A stretch of 64,000 bases of DNA from Colletes latitarsis (Eukaryota; Arthropoda; Insecta; Hymenoptera; Colletidae): contig NC_135147.1 in the NCBI RefSeq assembly GCF_051014445.1, forward strand, positions 26,688,479-26,752,478, written 5' to 3'. This document shows, piece after piece, positions 48,801-59,200 of this stretch. The notes beneath the pieces are model-generated. The model did no database searches, was not told where the DNA came from, and saw only the letters and a list, made by a program, of their open reading frames with translations. Numbering within the stretch: the stretch's first letter is position 1; every line of letters begins with the position of its first letter. The position numbers were made by a program, and so were the translations under genes.

Positions 48801-50896
48801 CTCTCAGGACTCGGTGACCGATCCCTCGAGATCGGCGGCGGCGAAGGGCTGCAACCCAGCAGCTTCCTCACCGAGAGTTTCAGCTCCGGTGTCTTGAGAG
48901 GCGGTAGAGTCTCAGCCACGCTGGCAGCGTCCTTGACCTCCTTAGTTTTGGTCGCGACGGACAGATCCTCCGGCTGGAGGCGGCCTTCCGGCGACGGCGG
49001 CTCCTCGACGCTGCTAGCATCGACGCTAGGCGCCTCCTGAGCCGATTCGCGCGTCGTTGCGCCGACATCTGAGGAACACGATCGCCTCGAATCAGTTCTC
49101 AGTCATCAACGACCGTTCCCGCGACTCTATTCGTTGTCCGACGATGTTGAGACGTTCCATTTTTTAAGCAGAAGCTTTCCTACACTCTGTGACAAAGCCA
49201 CAGGCTTTGCATCCAAATTTAACTTTGCAATAACACCGTGAACGAAATCGTGTACTTTCAGGGAGATCATTGAAAGAGGAAGCTTCGTTTTTTAAATCCA
49301 TTATGATTTTAGTAATGTTAAAAATTGGTACAATATTTCTATTTATCAAGCTACAATTTGAACAACTGTCGAGGACGTTTCTAGACATAGAAAGCTAGCG
49401 TGGCAGCCGAACGTGTTAAAGACAGCATAGCGAGCTGTTCGGTCCAAGAATTTGATTTACTGCTGTCGAGGGTAATTGAGATCGTGTGTGATTGGACTGG
49501 AGGTGACGGGGTCGTCGAAAAGAGACTCCCATTCTAAATTCATGAGATTCTGTTTCCTGGAATCTGCTATCAAATGGACGATTCGATAGGAGGAAGGGAA
49601 CACCGTGTTTGACGTTACCTCCGACGTGTGCTTTCTCGATATTCTTGGAAACAAATAGTGGAAAGCGATTCGTGCATGAGAATCGATCGATTACCAATTC
49701 ACAAGGATTCCGGAAGAAAGCGTCGGAAACGGATCTGTTGAAATCCCGTGGGGATGATCGGAGAACATTGTACGAAGTATTTAAAGTGATCCAGAACTTC
49801 CAGAAATATTTAAACACCGTACTCGAGTACTTTGAAGAGTCGTCCGACGGATGAGCGACGATACCACCAATTATTCGACGATTAGGAACGATTTTTAATT
49901 ATTGAAAGATGAAGAGGAATACCTGTACCTTTTTCTCTGCAATACCTGTTCCACTGATACACCAAAGATTCAAACACTTATCCTTAATCGGCGCCATTGA
50001 CACCCACTTAAGTACAACACACACACACACAAAAATCACGTACACAGAGTTCATATACGGCAGGGGTGAAGAACTAATTTCTACACTCTTCAACTTCAAA
50101 AGTGATAATGCGAGACCAGGTCAACCAAGGATGGAATTATGGCTCATGGCGAGTAAGTCGGCTCTAATCTAAGGGGTAAAGACAATAGTCTTCTGATAAC
50201 AAGTTATACCTGGGGGAATTATGGCGATCGGCTGATACAATCTGAATCTACTCTGGGTCTTCACTAGTTAGATCCCAGTAGCCCAGTATCAACGAACTCA
50301 AATTGCATCCAGCATCGCCTCGCATGGTGATGGTTGCGTTCCCCGACCATAATCTCTAGCTACTCCCAGTCAGCGATTCAAGGATTCAAAGGAACAACTT
50401 GTAACGATAGATTCGTCTATTAAATAAATTATATTTGTCTAACTATACATGTATTTTCAGGTGCTGGGAGATGCCAGTGACACTATACCCTGAAGAAAGC
50501 TTGGCGATCGACTAATACAGTCTAAATCTATCCTGAACCTCCACCGTTTGAAACCAGGTAGCTTTCTTCCATCATTAACGAACTAAAATCGCACACCACT
50601 GCACAACGGTAGTAATTGCATTCTTCGGCCATAACTTTTAGCTACCCTGGTCACCGAGTCACCTCTCCAATTAATTGGAGAGGTCCACGTGGACGTAGAA
50701 ACTCAACGATCCAAGGATTGAAAGGTGAAACGCGCAACGTACTGGAATTGTTTTCCGCCGGGTCCCCGAGCAGGTGCGCGACACTGAGGGTGATCCTCGC
50801 GGATGGCGGCCGTTCGGCGGTCCTGCAGGCGTGCTCGGTGCCCGGCAGGCTCGCGTTATCGAAACTCTTGGAGACGAACTGGGCGAGCTGCTCCAT
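42838..50896 (-). CDS. Shox: Short stature homeobox protein (Shox), paired-like homeodomain transcription factor
   Basis: Four exons on the minus strand: 50896-50743, 49068-48691, 43737-43504, 43205-42838, all joined in phase 1, 377 residues. The N-terminus MEQLAQFVSKSFDN matches the conserved start of vertebrate SHOX, which decides this ATG over the upstream one at 51055. Exon 2 is a Ser/Pro/Glu-rich linker. The homeodomain (about residues 191-250) runs from QRRSRTNFTLEQL to VQVWFQNRRAKCRK, with Gln at position 50. It is followed by a HKG motif, a His/Pro/Ala-rich region with a Pro run, and a C-terminal OAR domain SSIADLRLKARRHQEALGL (~355-373). Introns are 1674, 4953 and 298 nt; the 5-kb intron holds a MITE and GAGA-rich DNA. 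It is a sequence-specific nuclear regulator; in vertebrates SHOX acts in skeletal patterning. Confidence 0.95.
46137..46510. mobile_element. MITE family A, copy 4, in Shox intron 2
   Basis: The left tip CACGGTGTTCG at 46137 is preceded by TA; the right tip CGAACACCCTG ends at 46510. The arms carry the shared block (AAAATTTTAATAG, AAAATCAAGAATACCAAT) and the core has a single copy of the GGTTGCGGGGGTCAATT unit that copy 1 has twice. The ATGGAGGCTTCGTT word is present in both arms. Confidence 0.87.
47587..47627. promoter_or_regulatory. GAGA-rich cluster in Shox intron 2
   Basis: Overlapping GAGAG words on both strands, ending in the near-palindrome GAGAGAGAATCTCTCTC at 47611-47627. GAGA-factor sites are typical of insect developmental enhancers and Polycomb response elements; the role here is inferred. 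Confidence 0.35.
50197..50725. repeat. Diverged tandem duplication in Shox intron 1
   Basis: Two blocks of about 200 bp, 50197-50392 and 50486-50725, share in the same order TGGCGATCG, TAATACA-like, CTGAA...C, ACGAACT, ATTGCAT, CGACCATAA/GGCCATAA, TAGCTAC and CCAAGGATT/CAAGGATTC words. Identity looks roughly 65-75% by eye. The second block ends next to the exon-1 donor. Confidence 0.55.
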
Positions 50897-53800
50897 CCTC
50901 GCGGAGAAGACTCGCGCGACGACGCGGCTCGCGTCGACCTCGTCGTCGAGGCCGAGACCGCCGAAGGGGGTTTCACGCAGTCGAACGTCGGAGTACGCGA
51001 CGCTCGGCGTCGCGACGCCACGCGTCACCCAGGACGCCATTCGGACGCCGACCAATCGAGACTCGCGTGGGCGGTATCGGTACCGCCCACGATTTCCCCG
51101 TTCCTCTTTCCATCCCTCTCTCTTGTTCGAACCCCTCTGTGTCTCTCCCTGGATCTCCCTCCGTCTCTTCCTCTATCGCCCTTCGTCTATCCCTGTGTCT
51201 TCGTCCCTCGTCTTCCACCACCCCCTTCGTCCACACCGTTCACCGTAAACCGAGGCTCATTAGCATTCGCGCCCGTTCGCTTTTCCATCCGCGAAGCGCA
51301 AACTACCACCTACCGGCCGACGACCGGCCTACGTCGGCCAGCGTTGGCTAGATTCTCCCTCTGTGTAGCTCGCCAGTCGCGTTTACGACCCCTACGTGCT
51401 ACCCACCCACCCCCTGGCCACCGCGTGACGCTGCTCGTCTCTCGTTCGTCCTCTTTGATCCGCTGGACCGTTTCTGTCCTTCCCTGTTACAGAGCGCTAG
51501 GTGCGAAACGCTCGAGCCGCTCAGGGCCGCCGTCGACGCTATTTACACCCGGGAATACTTATCGCGCGGGGATTGATAATCGATTTAAAATGAATTTCGC
51601 AGGTTGACCGGCGTCGATCGATCCGATCGAGGTCCGAACGAGAACGTTACCGGTCGTTTTAAAATCCAGGTCTCTGGCAGACTGAACTAGGAAGAAGATG
51701 ACCTAAGAAAAAAAGCTTGCTCGCTATTGCAAGTCGTTCGTGTCACGAAGATGTCATTTAAGTACTCTTCCTCGTTGATAGGAAGGTAATTAGAATGGTA
51801 ATATCTATATGTATGCACTGATTAAGAGCTATTAATATGTAATATGTATTACTTATCCACTTACGGGTGGTCGAGCGCGTTTTAGCCATCGAAATGGCCG
51901 TGTAACGGCCTTTCGTTGTGTCCCGAGCCGATTGCGACCCTGGGACGCGTCGTGTCCCGTGTTTGTCGCTACCAAACTCGGCAATATTTAAATGGGATTG
52001 CGTTCGGGAATGTAATTGCTCCGGCAAACACGCTTCCGCGCTACCGGCCGGTGGAACGCCGGGATGGATACGGACAGGAGGGAATCAGGGATGCAGACGC
52101 GTAAACGAAAGGGGACGCAGGGGATCCGGGATGGACGGACGAAAACTACCTCGACGGTCGCGAAAAGATGGAGACATCGAGGAAAACTGACGGAAGAAGG
52201 TGTTCCTGTCACGGTTCTTCCTGCGAGTACCTCGATGTACCTATTAGAGATAACGTGATCCATGAACGAGGGCAACGTGGACAGTGGCGGACTGTCGAGT
52301 AATTTTACGAAAGCTTGATTAAATGTCTGACGCAATACGGTCCGCAATTCCTTCCAGGACTGACCTTTCTTTCTCCCATCTGTACCCCGGTTACATTGAG
52401 AATAGAACTAGTTTCATCCTCCTGTTGAAAAAGTTGAATCGTAGAACCAGGTAAATTATTTTAATATTTTTATACAATATATTTCAAGGAATATTGTATA
52501 CAAAACCCTAAATTTATGAAATACGTGTACCGTTTATCTACTAATCTATCTAACGGTCACTGTAGATCGTTAATTAATTACAAATACTAAACAAAAACAT
52601 CAGCGTATCCTTCTTTAGGTATTTGAAATTAACTTATGACCGCCTTTTCGAATACCTCACAGTACAGCGTTAGAGGCATTACACGCAACCAAACAAGATG
52701 AATGGAAGGACGGTTAGAAAGAAACATTGAGACGGAATTCGTGCAGGAGGATAGCGGATCGAGAGAAAGAAAACGCGAATTCCGATAGAAATGGATCCAG
52801 ACGCGGAGGAGACGTCGAGGAAGGCAGATTGAACGACGCTTGCGCGCGATAGGTTGAAAGAGACCACACGAGAGAGGTGAACGAAGAACGAACGGTAGAC
52901 CGGGTGGTAGCCAGAGACGGGTGGAGAATTAATTGAGGAAACAAAGATAACCAGCCGGAGGGACAGAGCCAGGATGAAAGGGAAACAGAGGGAGGAAACG
53001 GGGGAACCACATCGAGCATCGAAACGGTAGGGGAACGGTCTATAACGCAGGCAGACGGAGCCAATCAGGGCGCAATGCGATTACCTTAACGAGAAATCCG
53101 ATTACTTATTCATTCGCCTAACTCGAAATCAGTTTAACTAATCGTTTAATTCGGTAGTACCCCACCGAGCGTTTCGAGGCAGACACGGGCCGTGTCTCTC
53201 TGTGGATGTACGCTGGGTGTGGTGGCCGTGGGATGGATCCCCAACCCTGGAGGATAGGCGCGAGCGCGCGCGCGCATTCCAACCACCAGTTTCTACACGT
53301 GCTAGAGCCCGTGGCGGGTAGCGAGGGCGAGAGACTACCGCGGAGATACTCGGTGGGGAAGCAACCGGAGGAGAGAGGCCTCATTCAATTCAATTACGTA
53401 ATGAATTGTCGTGTCTTGAGTAAACACCCTTCCTCACCGCGACTCGCCGCCAGAAAATCTGGAGTAGGGAGATACCTAGCTGCCACGGAGGGGATGTCGC
53501 TGCGTAGGAGACGCGTGTCTACAGTCTTGTTCAGGTAAAGAGGTTCCGGTTGTCCAGGAATAATTTCCTAGATGGACGGCTTTTTGCGGCCCCACAGTCC
53601 CTTGGTACCATTTTAGCGGATACGCAAAATTTGGGGGTCACGCACTTTTTGCGAGGAGTATAGTACTCTGTAGGAAGCAGTACGGTAGTGTTTTGATTAA
53701 AACTTTTTCCTTTAAGGTAAAATGATTCGACTTGCGACCAAAGACTAGAGAAACTGGAAGCTCGAGTAGGAAAGTTCATGTGCGGGTACATCTATTGGAG

Positions 53801-54780
53801 GGGCTGCAGAAAGTAACGTAAGTGGATTGTTAATTACCTTATTAATGTTTTATTTAATACTGTGTTTTAAATATCAAATAGGATTGTCAAGGAGTTATTC
53901 TGAATGAAATTATTTGTATCAAGGAGACGATACACCGCTAGGTCTTGCTTCTACCCTTAAATATCGAAGCAGGTGCTAGATATGAGGAACGCTGTACCAG
54001 GATGACAGTTTAGGTGAGCCGAATCAATCTGCCTCGGCTCGCAAACGCTTCGAAATCTCTCATTGCGTCTCCTTGAAGCTTCCGCAGCTTCTCCCCTTGG
54101 TAACCCCCCCTGTCTCACTCTATCCGACTCACCCTCTGTTATCCGCCGTCGCGTAAGTGTGCACCAGCAGGTGAACGCGCGCAATATTGACTGCATCGAC
54201 GTTTCCGGCTTCCTCTCATCTCGTTTGCAGAGGTAGTATCAGTAATTCCGGTGTTCTCTCGGAATTAACAGAGTCGGTTCGGTAGGGTTACTGCGAGGTT
54301 TGCACAGGCACCGGAAACGGTCGACGATCAAAGGACACCGAATCGGCATTAGCGGCAATTCGTGCAAATTCCTCCGTTCCGGAGCAACGATGACGCGATT
54401 TCGTCATCGAATGCTAAAAATTATTTGCCATTCGATTTATCGCCATCTTCGAAACACCAATTATACTAAAAAAATTATTGCCACGTGGTACACGATCATT
54501 GAGAACGATGACAGAATACTGGAGGCGATGCTTCTTTGTTTCACTTTGGTTTCGAAAACGTAAATTTCTGGTGTAACCTCGCGCCCAAAGGCGAGGGAAT
54601 GATTATTCATCTGCAAAATTAAACTTCGTCATGGCGTATTTCCGGCCCACGTTTCAAATTCCCGGTCTCATTACGTCAAAGGCATCCTTTCCTCTGATCA
54701 ACAGAAAAGTATACCCATGAAACGAATGTCATTGTTCGACAGAGAAGTACAGGTTACGTAAACAAGTAATTCTCCCTCAG
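50897..54780. other. Shox 5' region and gene-free spacer
   Basis: The first kilobase is CpG-rich and is the likely Shox promoter and 5'UTR (minus strand). Open frames here are GC-driven shadows of Shox exon 1. A GA-rich stretch occupies 52700-53000. An alternating CG run (GCGAGCGCGCGCGCGC) sits near 53261-53276. The left exons of the gene at 54781 should lie in this region or nearer 54700, but I could not identify one with correct phase. Confidence 0.4.
51067..51090. promoter_or_regulatory. GC-box palindrome upstream of Shox
   Basis: GTGGGCGGTA (51067-51076) and TACCGCCCAC (51081-51090) are exact complements around TCGG. Each arm carries GGGCGG, an Sp1/KLF-type site. It lies about 170 nt upstream of the Shox start codon, in the probable promoter or 5'UTR. 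Confidence 0.5.
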
Positions 54781-55777
54781 GAAAATGGCAATAATGCACT
54801 CTGCGTGAGGACCTTCTGGTTCTTCAAGTCGAAACGGAAATCCATCGAAAACGTTAGCAGCAGTTCGTCGAAGTGTCTGACAAAAAAATCGAAAAATAAG
54901 ACGCAGGGATCGACAGAGAGCAAAGGAAAAGCCTGTAACTGCATGGAAGAGAAGCCAGAGGAGATTAAGTTGACCTGGTGGGAAGAAATCTTTGGGCCAG
55001 ACCCCAAGAGATTCTGGCCAGATCCTTGCATTTGTCGTCTGGCTGTTAGGCAAAGGCGGAAAATACGGAAACAGGATTCGAGATTGTTGGATCCACGGTT
55101 CCAGGAAACCGCTGGCGACGTGTTTCTTTACACAGAACAGCTGAAACGGCACAGTCGGCCATGTTTGGAACCGCAACCGAAACCACCCCCGGCGTTCAAG
55201 GTACCCAAGGCTGTGCTGTATAGGATGTTGAACGATAGTGATGAAAGGGTGAGACGTAATTTTGAAAGACAAAAGATATCGTACGATATACAGTGGACAA
55301 AATTTCTATAAATAAACATATATTAATTATAGATATTACTTTCTTCTATAGAAATCGTTTAGTGATATCGTTCAGATCCATCAGTCTGATACAAATCTTA
55401 AGAATTCGTTTGATACGGTACGATACAGAATTCCATACGAGGAAATGAGACCATCAACGACGAGAAAAAGAAGAATGTTTAATTGCCGCGAAGGAATTCG
55501 ATCGGAAGATATTGTTAAGCCAATCAGCGCGGAACTGAATAGTTTCGGAGTACCTCCGATTGTTCAGCAACCCTATATGCAGCAAGGGATAGAAATCAAT
55601 AATGATAAATGTTCTAAAAAAATCGAAAAAGCTCCAGTTACAAAAAACAACATTTCGAAACAAAGTTCTCAGAAGCGTTCCAGAATAGAACAACTTAAAA
55701 TTGAAATTCGACAAAAAGATACATCGAGATGCATCGCCTTGACCGATTTCGAAGGAACTAAAATGATCCATTCGTGA
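54781..55777 (+). CDS. Unrecognised protein, 3' two exons
   Basis: Two exons join in phase 0: 54781-55248 (acceptor TTCTCCCTCAG, donor AGG|GTGAG) and 55352-55777 (acceptor TTCTATAG), encoding the last 297 residues. The sequence is basic and Ser/Lys-rich at first (SKRKSIENVSSSSSKCLTKK). It then has a Trp/Pro-rich block (LTWWEEIFGPDPKRFWPDPC, KPPPAFKVPKAVLYRMLND), and ends Lys/Arg/Gln-rich and polar. There is no membrane segment or known domain. The frame is open from the acceptor, so upstream coding exons are expected; otherwise ATG 54943 could start a shorter protein. The 103-nt intron and AATAAA at 55802-55807 support a real gene. Possibly a testis or cilium protein, but that is a guess. Confidence 0.6.
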
Positions 55778-56292
55778 ACAAAACGAAATTCGCCATGACG
55801 AAATAAATATATAAAATTTTTGTTAACAATCCAACCAGGCAAACGAAAACTAGCATTTCTCTAACGTATAATCAAATTATGTTCAAATTGTTCGTGTATA
55901 CAAGAGAAATAAATTGTATTCTCGTTTAGAAATTAGTCGAAATTTAGGAATAAACGTTTTACCAGTCGTTGAAGTAAGTTTCAGCGTTTTAGTCTAGAAA
56001 ATGTTTAATAAAGAACGCGTAGTATCTATAATATAGTAGGCTAATCTATTAAATCAAGTCTTTTAAAGTTTTTATTGTCTATTGTTTGTCGTTTATTACC
56101 GTTCGAACGTTTTCGTGTGCCTGCGTTCATTCAAAAAGCGCGCGGAACGGGAGACGGGTGGCGACACCTGGCCGCTCAAAGCGTACTCGTGCTGCGATAT
56201 ATTAAGCGACCTATGTTCTACAAAAGGTTTCCTTCAATGGCGGCGTTGTTGCTGTGTGTGGACCCCTACAGAGCTGGCTACGGGGCAGTCAA
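55778..56292. other. Spacer and ZXD-like gene 5' region
   Basis: Contains the short 3'UTR of the preceding gene and a CpG-rich leader from about 56100. ATGGCGG at 56237 is both a YY1-type motif and a possible upstream ATG in another frame (62 codons), which could act as an upstream ORF overlapping the main start. Confidence 0.4.
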
Positions 56293-59200
56293 ATGTCTCG
56301 TAAAGGAACTCTCTCCGCTTCCAAGTCAAAACAAATCCCGCGAATCTTTCGTAATCGACGCGGTTTGTGTACGGTTCGCGGTTGGACGCACGGTGAGGTC
56401 GGCGTTGTGGGTGGATCAGTGGTAGGTTACACCGAGTCGAGTCTGCTTCCCGTTTCGCCGGACGAGGACAAAAGAGAGGAAACAAATAAAAAAGGAAAAC
56501 AGAAAGCATCGAGGAACGACGACGGAACGACGATATACTGTCCGGAGAGAGTCTGGATCGAGTGTAGCCACGGTATCGCGAACGAGACGAGTGTTGATGC
56601 GATCGGCAAGACCGCCGACGTCGAGACCGTAGCTGACATCGAGAAATGGTTAAAAACGCGGACGGAATCCGTGTCGAGCATGGACCTCGACGCGATCAAG
56701 TCAGGTGTCGAGGAGGGCGTCGACCGGTACCTGGGCGAGGAGCTCCAGCACGCTTTTCTGGAAAAGGACCCTGACGGGCTGTCGATCGACATCGATCTGT
56801 CCGATAAGAAACTTAACCTAGGTTATGATCCCCTGTTGCAAGAGCTACAAAGCGAAAAGCTGCTCGACGCCTGCGAGAAGGATGGATTCATATTGCCGGA
56901 GTTCCAGTTGGACCATTTGGACCCGTTGGCGTTGTCTCCGGACGACATGATGGTCGCCGGCGAGATTTTGCCATCGACCAGTGCTCAACCCGCTCTGAGT
57001 GTCCCCGATCGAGTCGTCGAGGAGATGTGCCCGGAGCCGGAACAAGACTCTCTGATGGGAAAGACCATGATCGCGGAAGATCAGGAGCAGCACGGCAAAT
57101 CTACGCGGATCGTTGTTGACGTTTTGCACGACGCGGAAAACGTAAACAAAGGAGACGTTGACGTTCAGTCGCGAAAGGACAGTTGCTCGCCCGACGGTGC
57201 AACGAATCTCTATATGCAGGATCTCGATCCGGAGAATGTGATACATCAGCTGCCAAACGCCAGGTTGGTGGAAGCCAATTCCGAGAACATTATAATCGAA
57301 CAGTTGAAAACCAAGGCTAAAGTGAAACTGGAGCCACGAATTATTAAGAAACGTAGAAAAATACCAGAAACGACGGAGAAGAAATTGAAAAACGAGATTA
57401 CGATAACTGGAGAAAACTTTATAGATACGGAGGATGGGGTGATGGCAGTCGTAGCCATATCTACGGACAAAATCTCAAACATGACGCAAATTGTTATAAA
57501 TACTGGCACAGAGGAACAAATATATCAGGGGAAGACTTCGGAACTCATAGAAGCCACGGGAAACTTTCCAAGATTACCGAAAATAGATACTTCGACGGCA
57601 TGGAACAGCACGATAGAACAGAATGTGGAGAATACTATTAATCATGAAATGGTGATATCGAATGCTTTAGAGGAATTAGGCATCACAGATGATAACTTGC
57701 AACCAGTATTGATTAACGAACATGGGAAAGTATGGGACTGTCCGCGCGAAGATTGTAGTAGACAATTTAGCAAGCTTTATGCTTTGAAAGGCCATTTACT
57801 AGCTCACTATGGCGTGAGACCATTTAAGGTAAATAAATTTTATACAGGGTAAGTTGCCAAAACTTGCGACTTAAAATACTTCTGTCGCTTTTAGCCATAG
57901 GAGAAAATATCTATGGAGAAAAATATCTGTTTTAAAATAGGAAAATATTGTGATTTTTTTTAATATATCGATATATATTTTTATTGCTGTAATATTATAG
58001 CCGATAGAAAGACAAATTCAAACGTGTATAATATGTTGATCTTCTAACGATTGGTGGTTTATTCGCTGGTAGGAATATTACGGAATGCATTCAAAGTAGG
58101 AACTATTATTGTCTAAACAGTTTCGTAACTTGTTTCTTAAAGATTCCTGTACGTTATTTAGAATTTTGAGGGCGATATTACTACATTTTAATACCTTGAC
58201 GCATACTTTCAACTGTCGTCGGCGCAATAGAATAAACCTTCTTTTTTAATGTTCCCTTAGAAAGAAATCGAGCGGGTTCAAATCGGGCGAACGTGCTGGC
58301 CATTGAACGCTTCCACCTTGTCAAATCCAGCGGACGGGGAAGTTCTCTCCAATACTTATCTCGATATTCTCGCGTATATGAGCAGGGCAACCATCACGCT
58401 GATACCACAAATTTATACGATTTTGAAGGGGTATGTCTTCTAGTAAGGCTGGCAGAATTTCTCCCAAAATTGTGCGTATCTTTGTCCCATCGACGTTCTG
58501 TTTATAAAAGTATAATTCTGTTATCGTACGGTGCATATTGTCGCACCAAACATTAAGACCTCGCGTCTTTGATGTTCTACTTCGTAAAGCCAATGTGGCT
58601 TATCGACGAACCACGGCTAACTTCCATTGGCAAAAGCTCCTTCAATTTTGGAAGTCGTTTCTATGTAATTCTTCGTGCGAGAAGAAACGAAATCCATGAA
58701 TTCGATGTCGACGTAGATTTCGTATTACGCTGATCCGAGCGTTGCATATACTAGTATATGTATTAATAGCTGTTATAACTAAAACGTACTTTTTGTTCAT
58801 GTTTTTTTGGTTTATTTTTTTATGCAGTTTTTCTCCCTACGCTTCCAGTTTCTGCATACATGTTGTAGATGTTGATGATTGAGCCTGTACTGCATTTGTC
58901 TATGTTCTCAGTAGATGATTACAAGGTCGCATCTTTCATTAAACTGAATACAACATTGTGAAACTGCAATTGAAATGATACTGATACAAAACAAATGAGT
59001 AAGTATAATCGTAAATTGTTTGAAAAGAAAAGATATCCTTCTAGCAGAGTATGGTAAGATCTTCTTATCGACTATAATACTACAATAACGAAAATACATT
59101 ATCCCGCTAAAAAAAAAGTTAATGATCTTAAAATCTCAGAAAATATGGTCTTAAGAAAAAATCACAATATTTTTATCCATAGATATTTTAGGTTTCGAGT

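Noticed and set aside
50774..51607. 277-codon ORF on the plus strand
   Set aside because: It overlaps Shox exon 1 antisense and runs through GC-rich promoter DNA; it is a shadow frame.
53206..53538. 110-codon ORF ending at CAG|GTAAAG as first exon of the 54781 gene
   Set aside because: The donor leaves two extra bases, which is out of phase with the acceptor frame at 54781, and the phase-compatible frame has a TAG just upstream.
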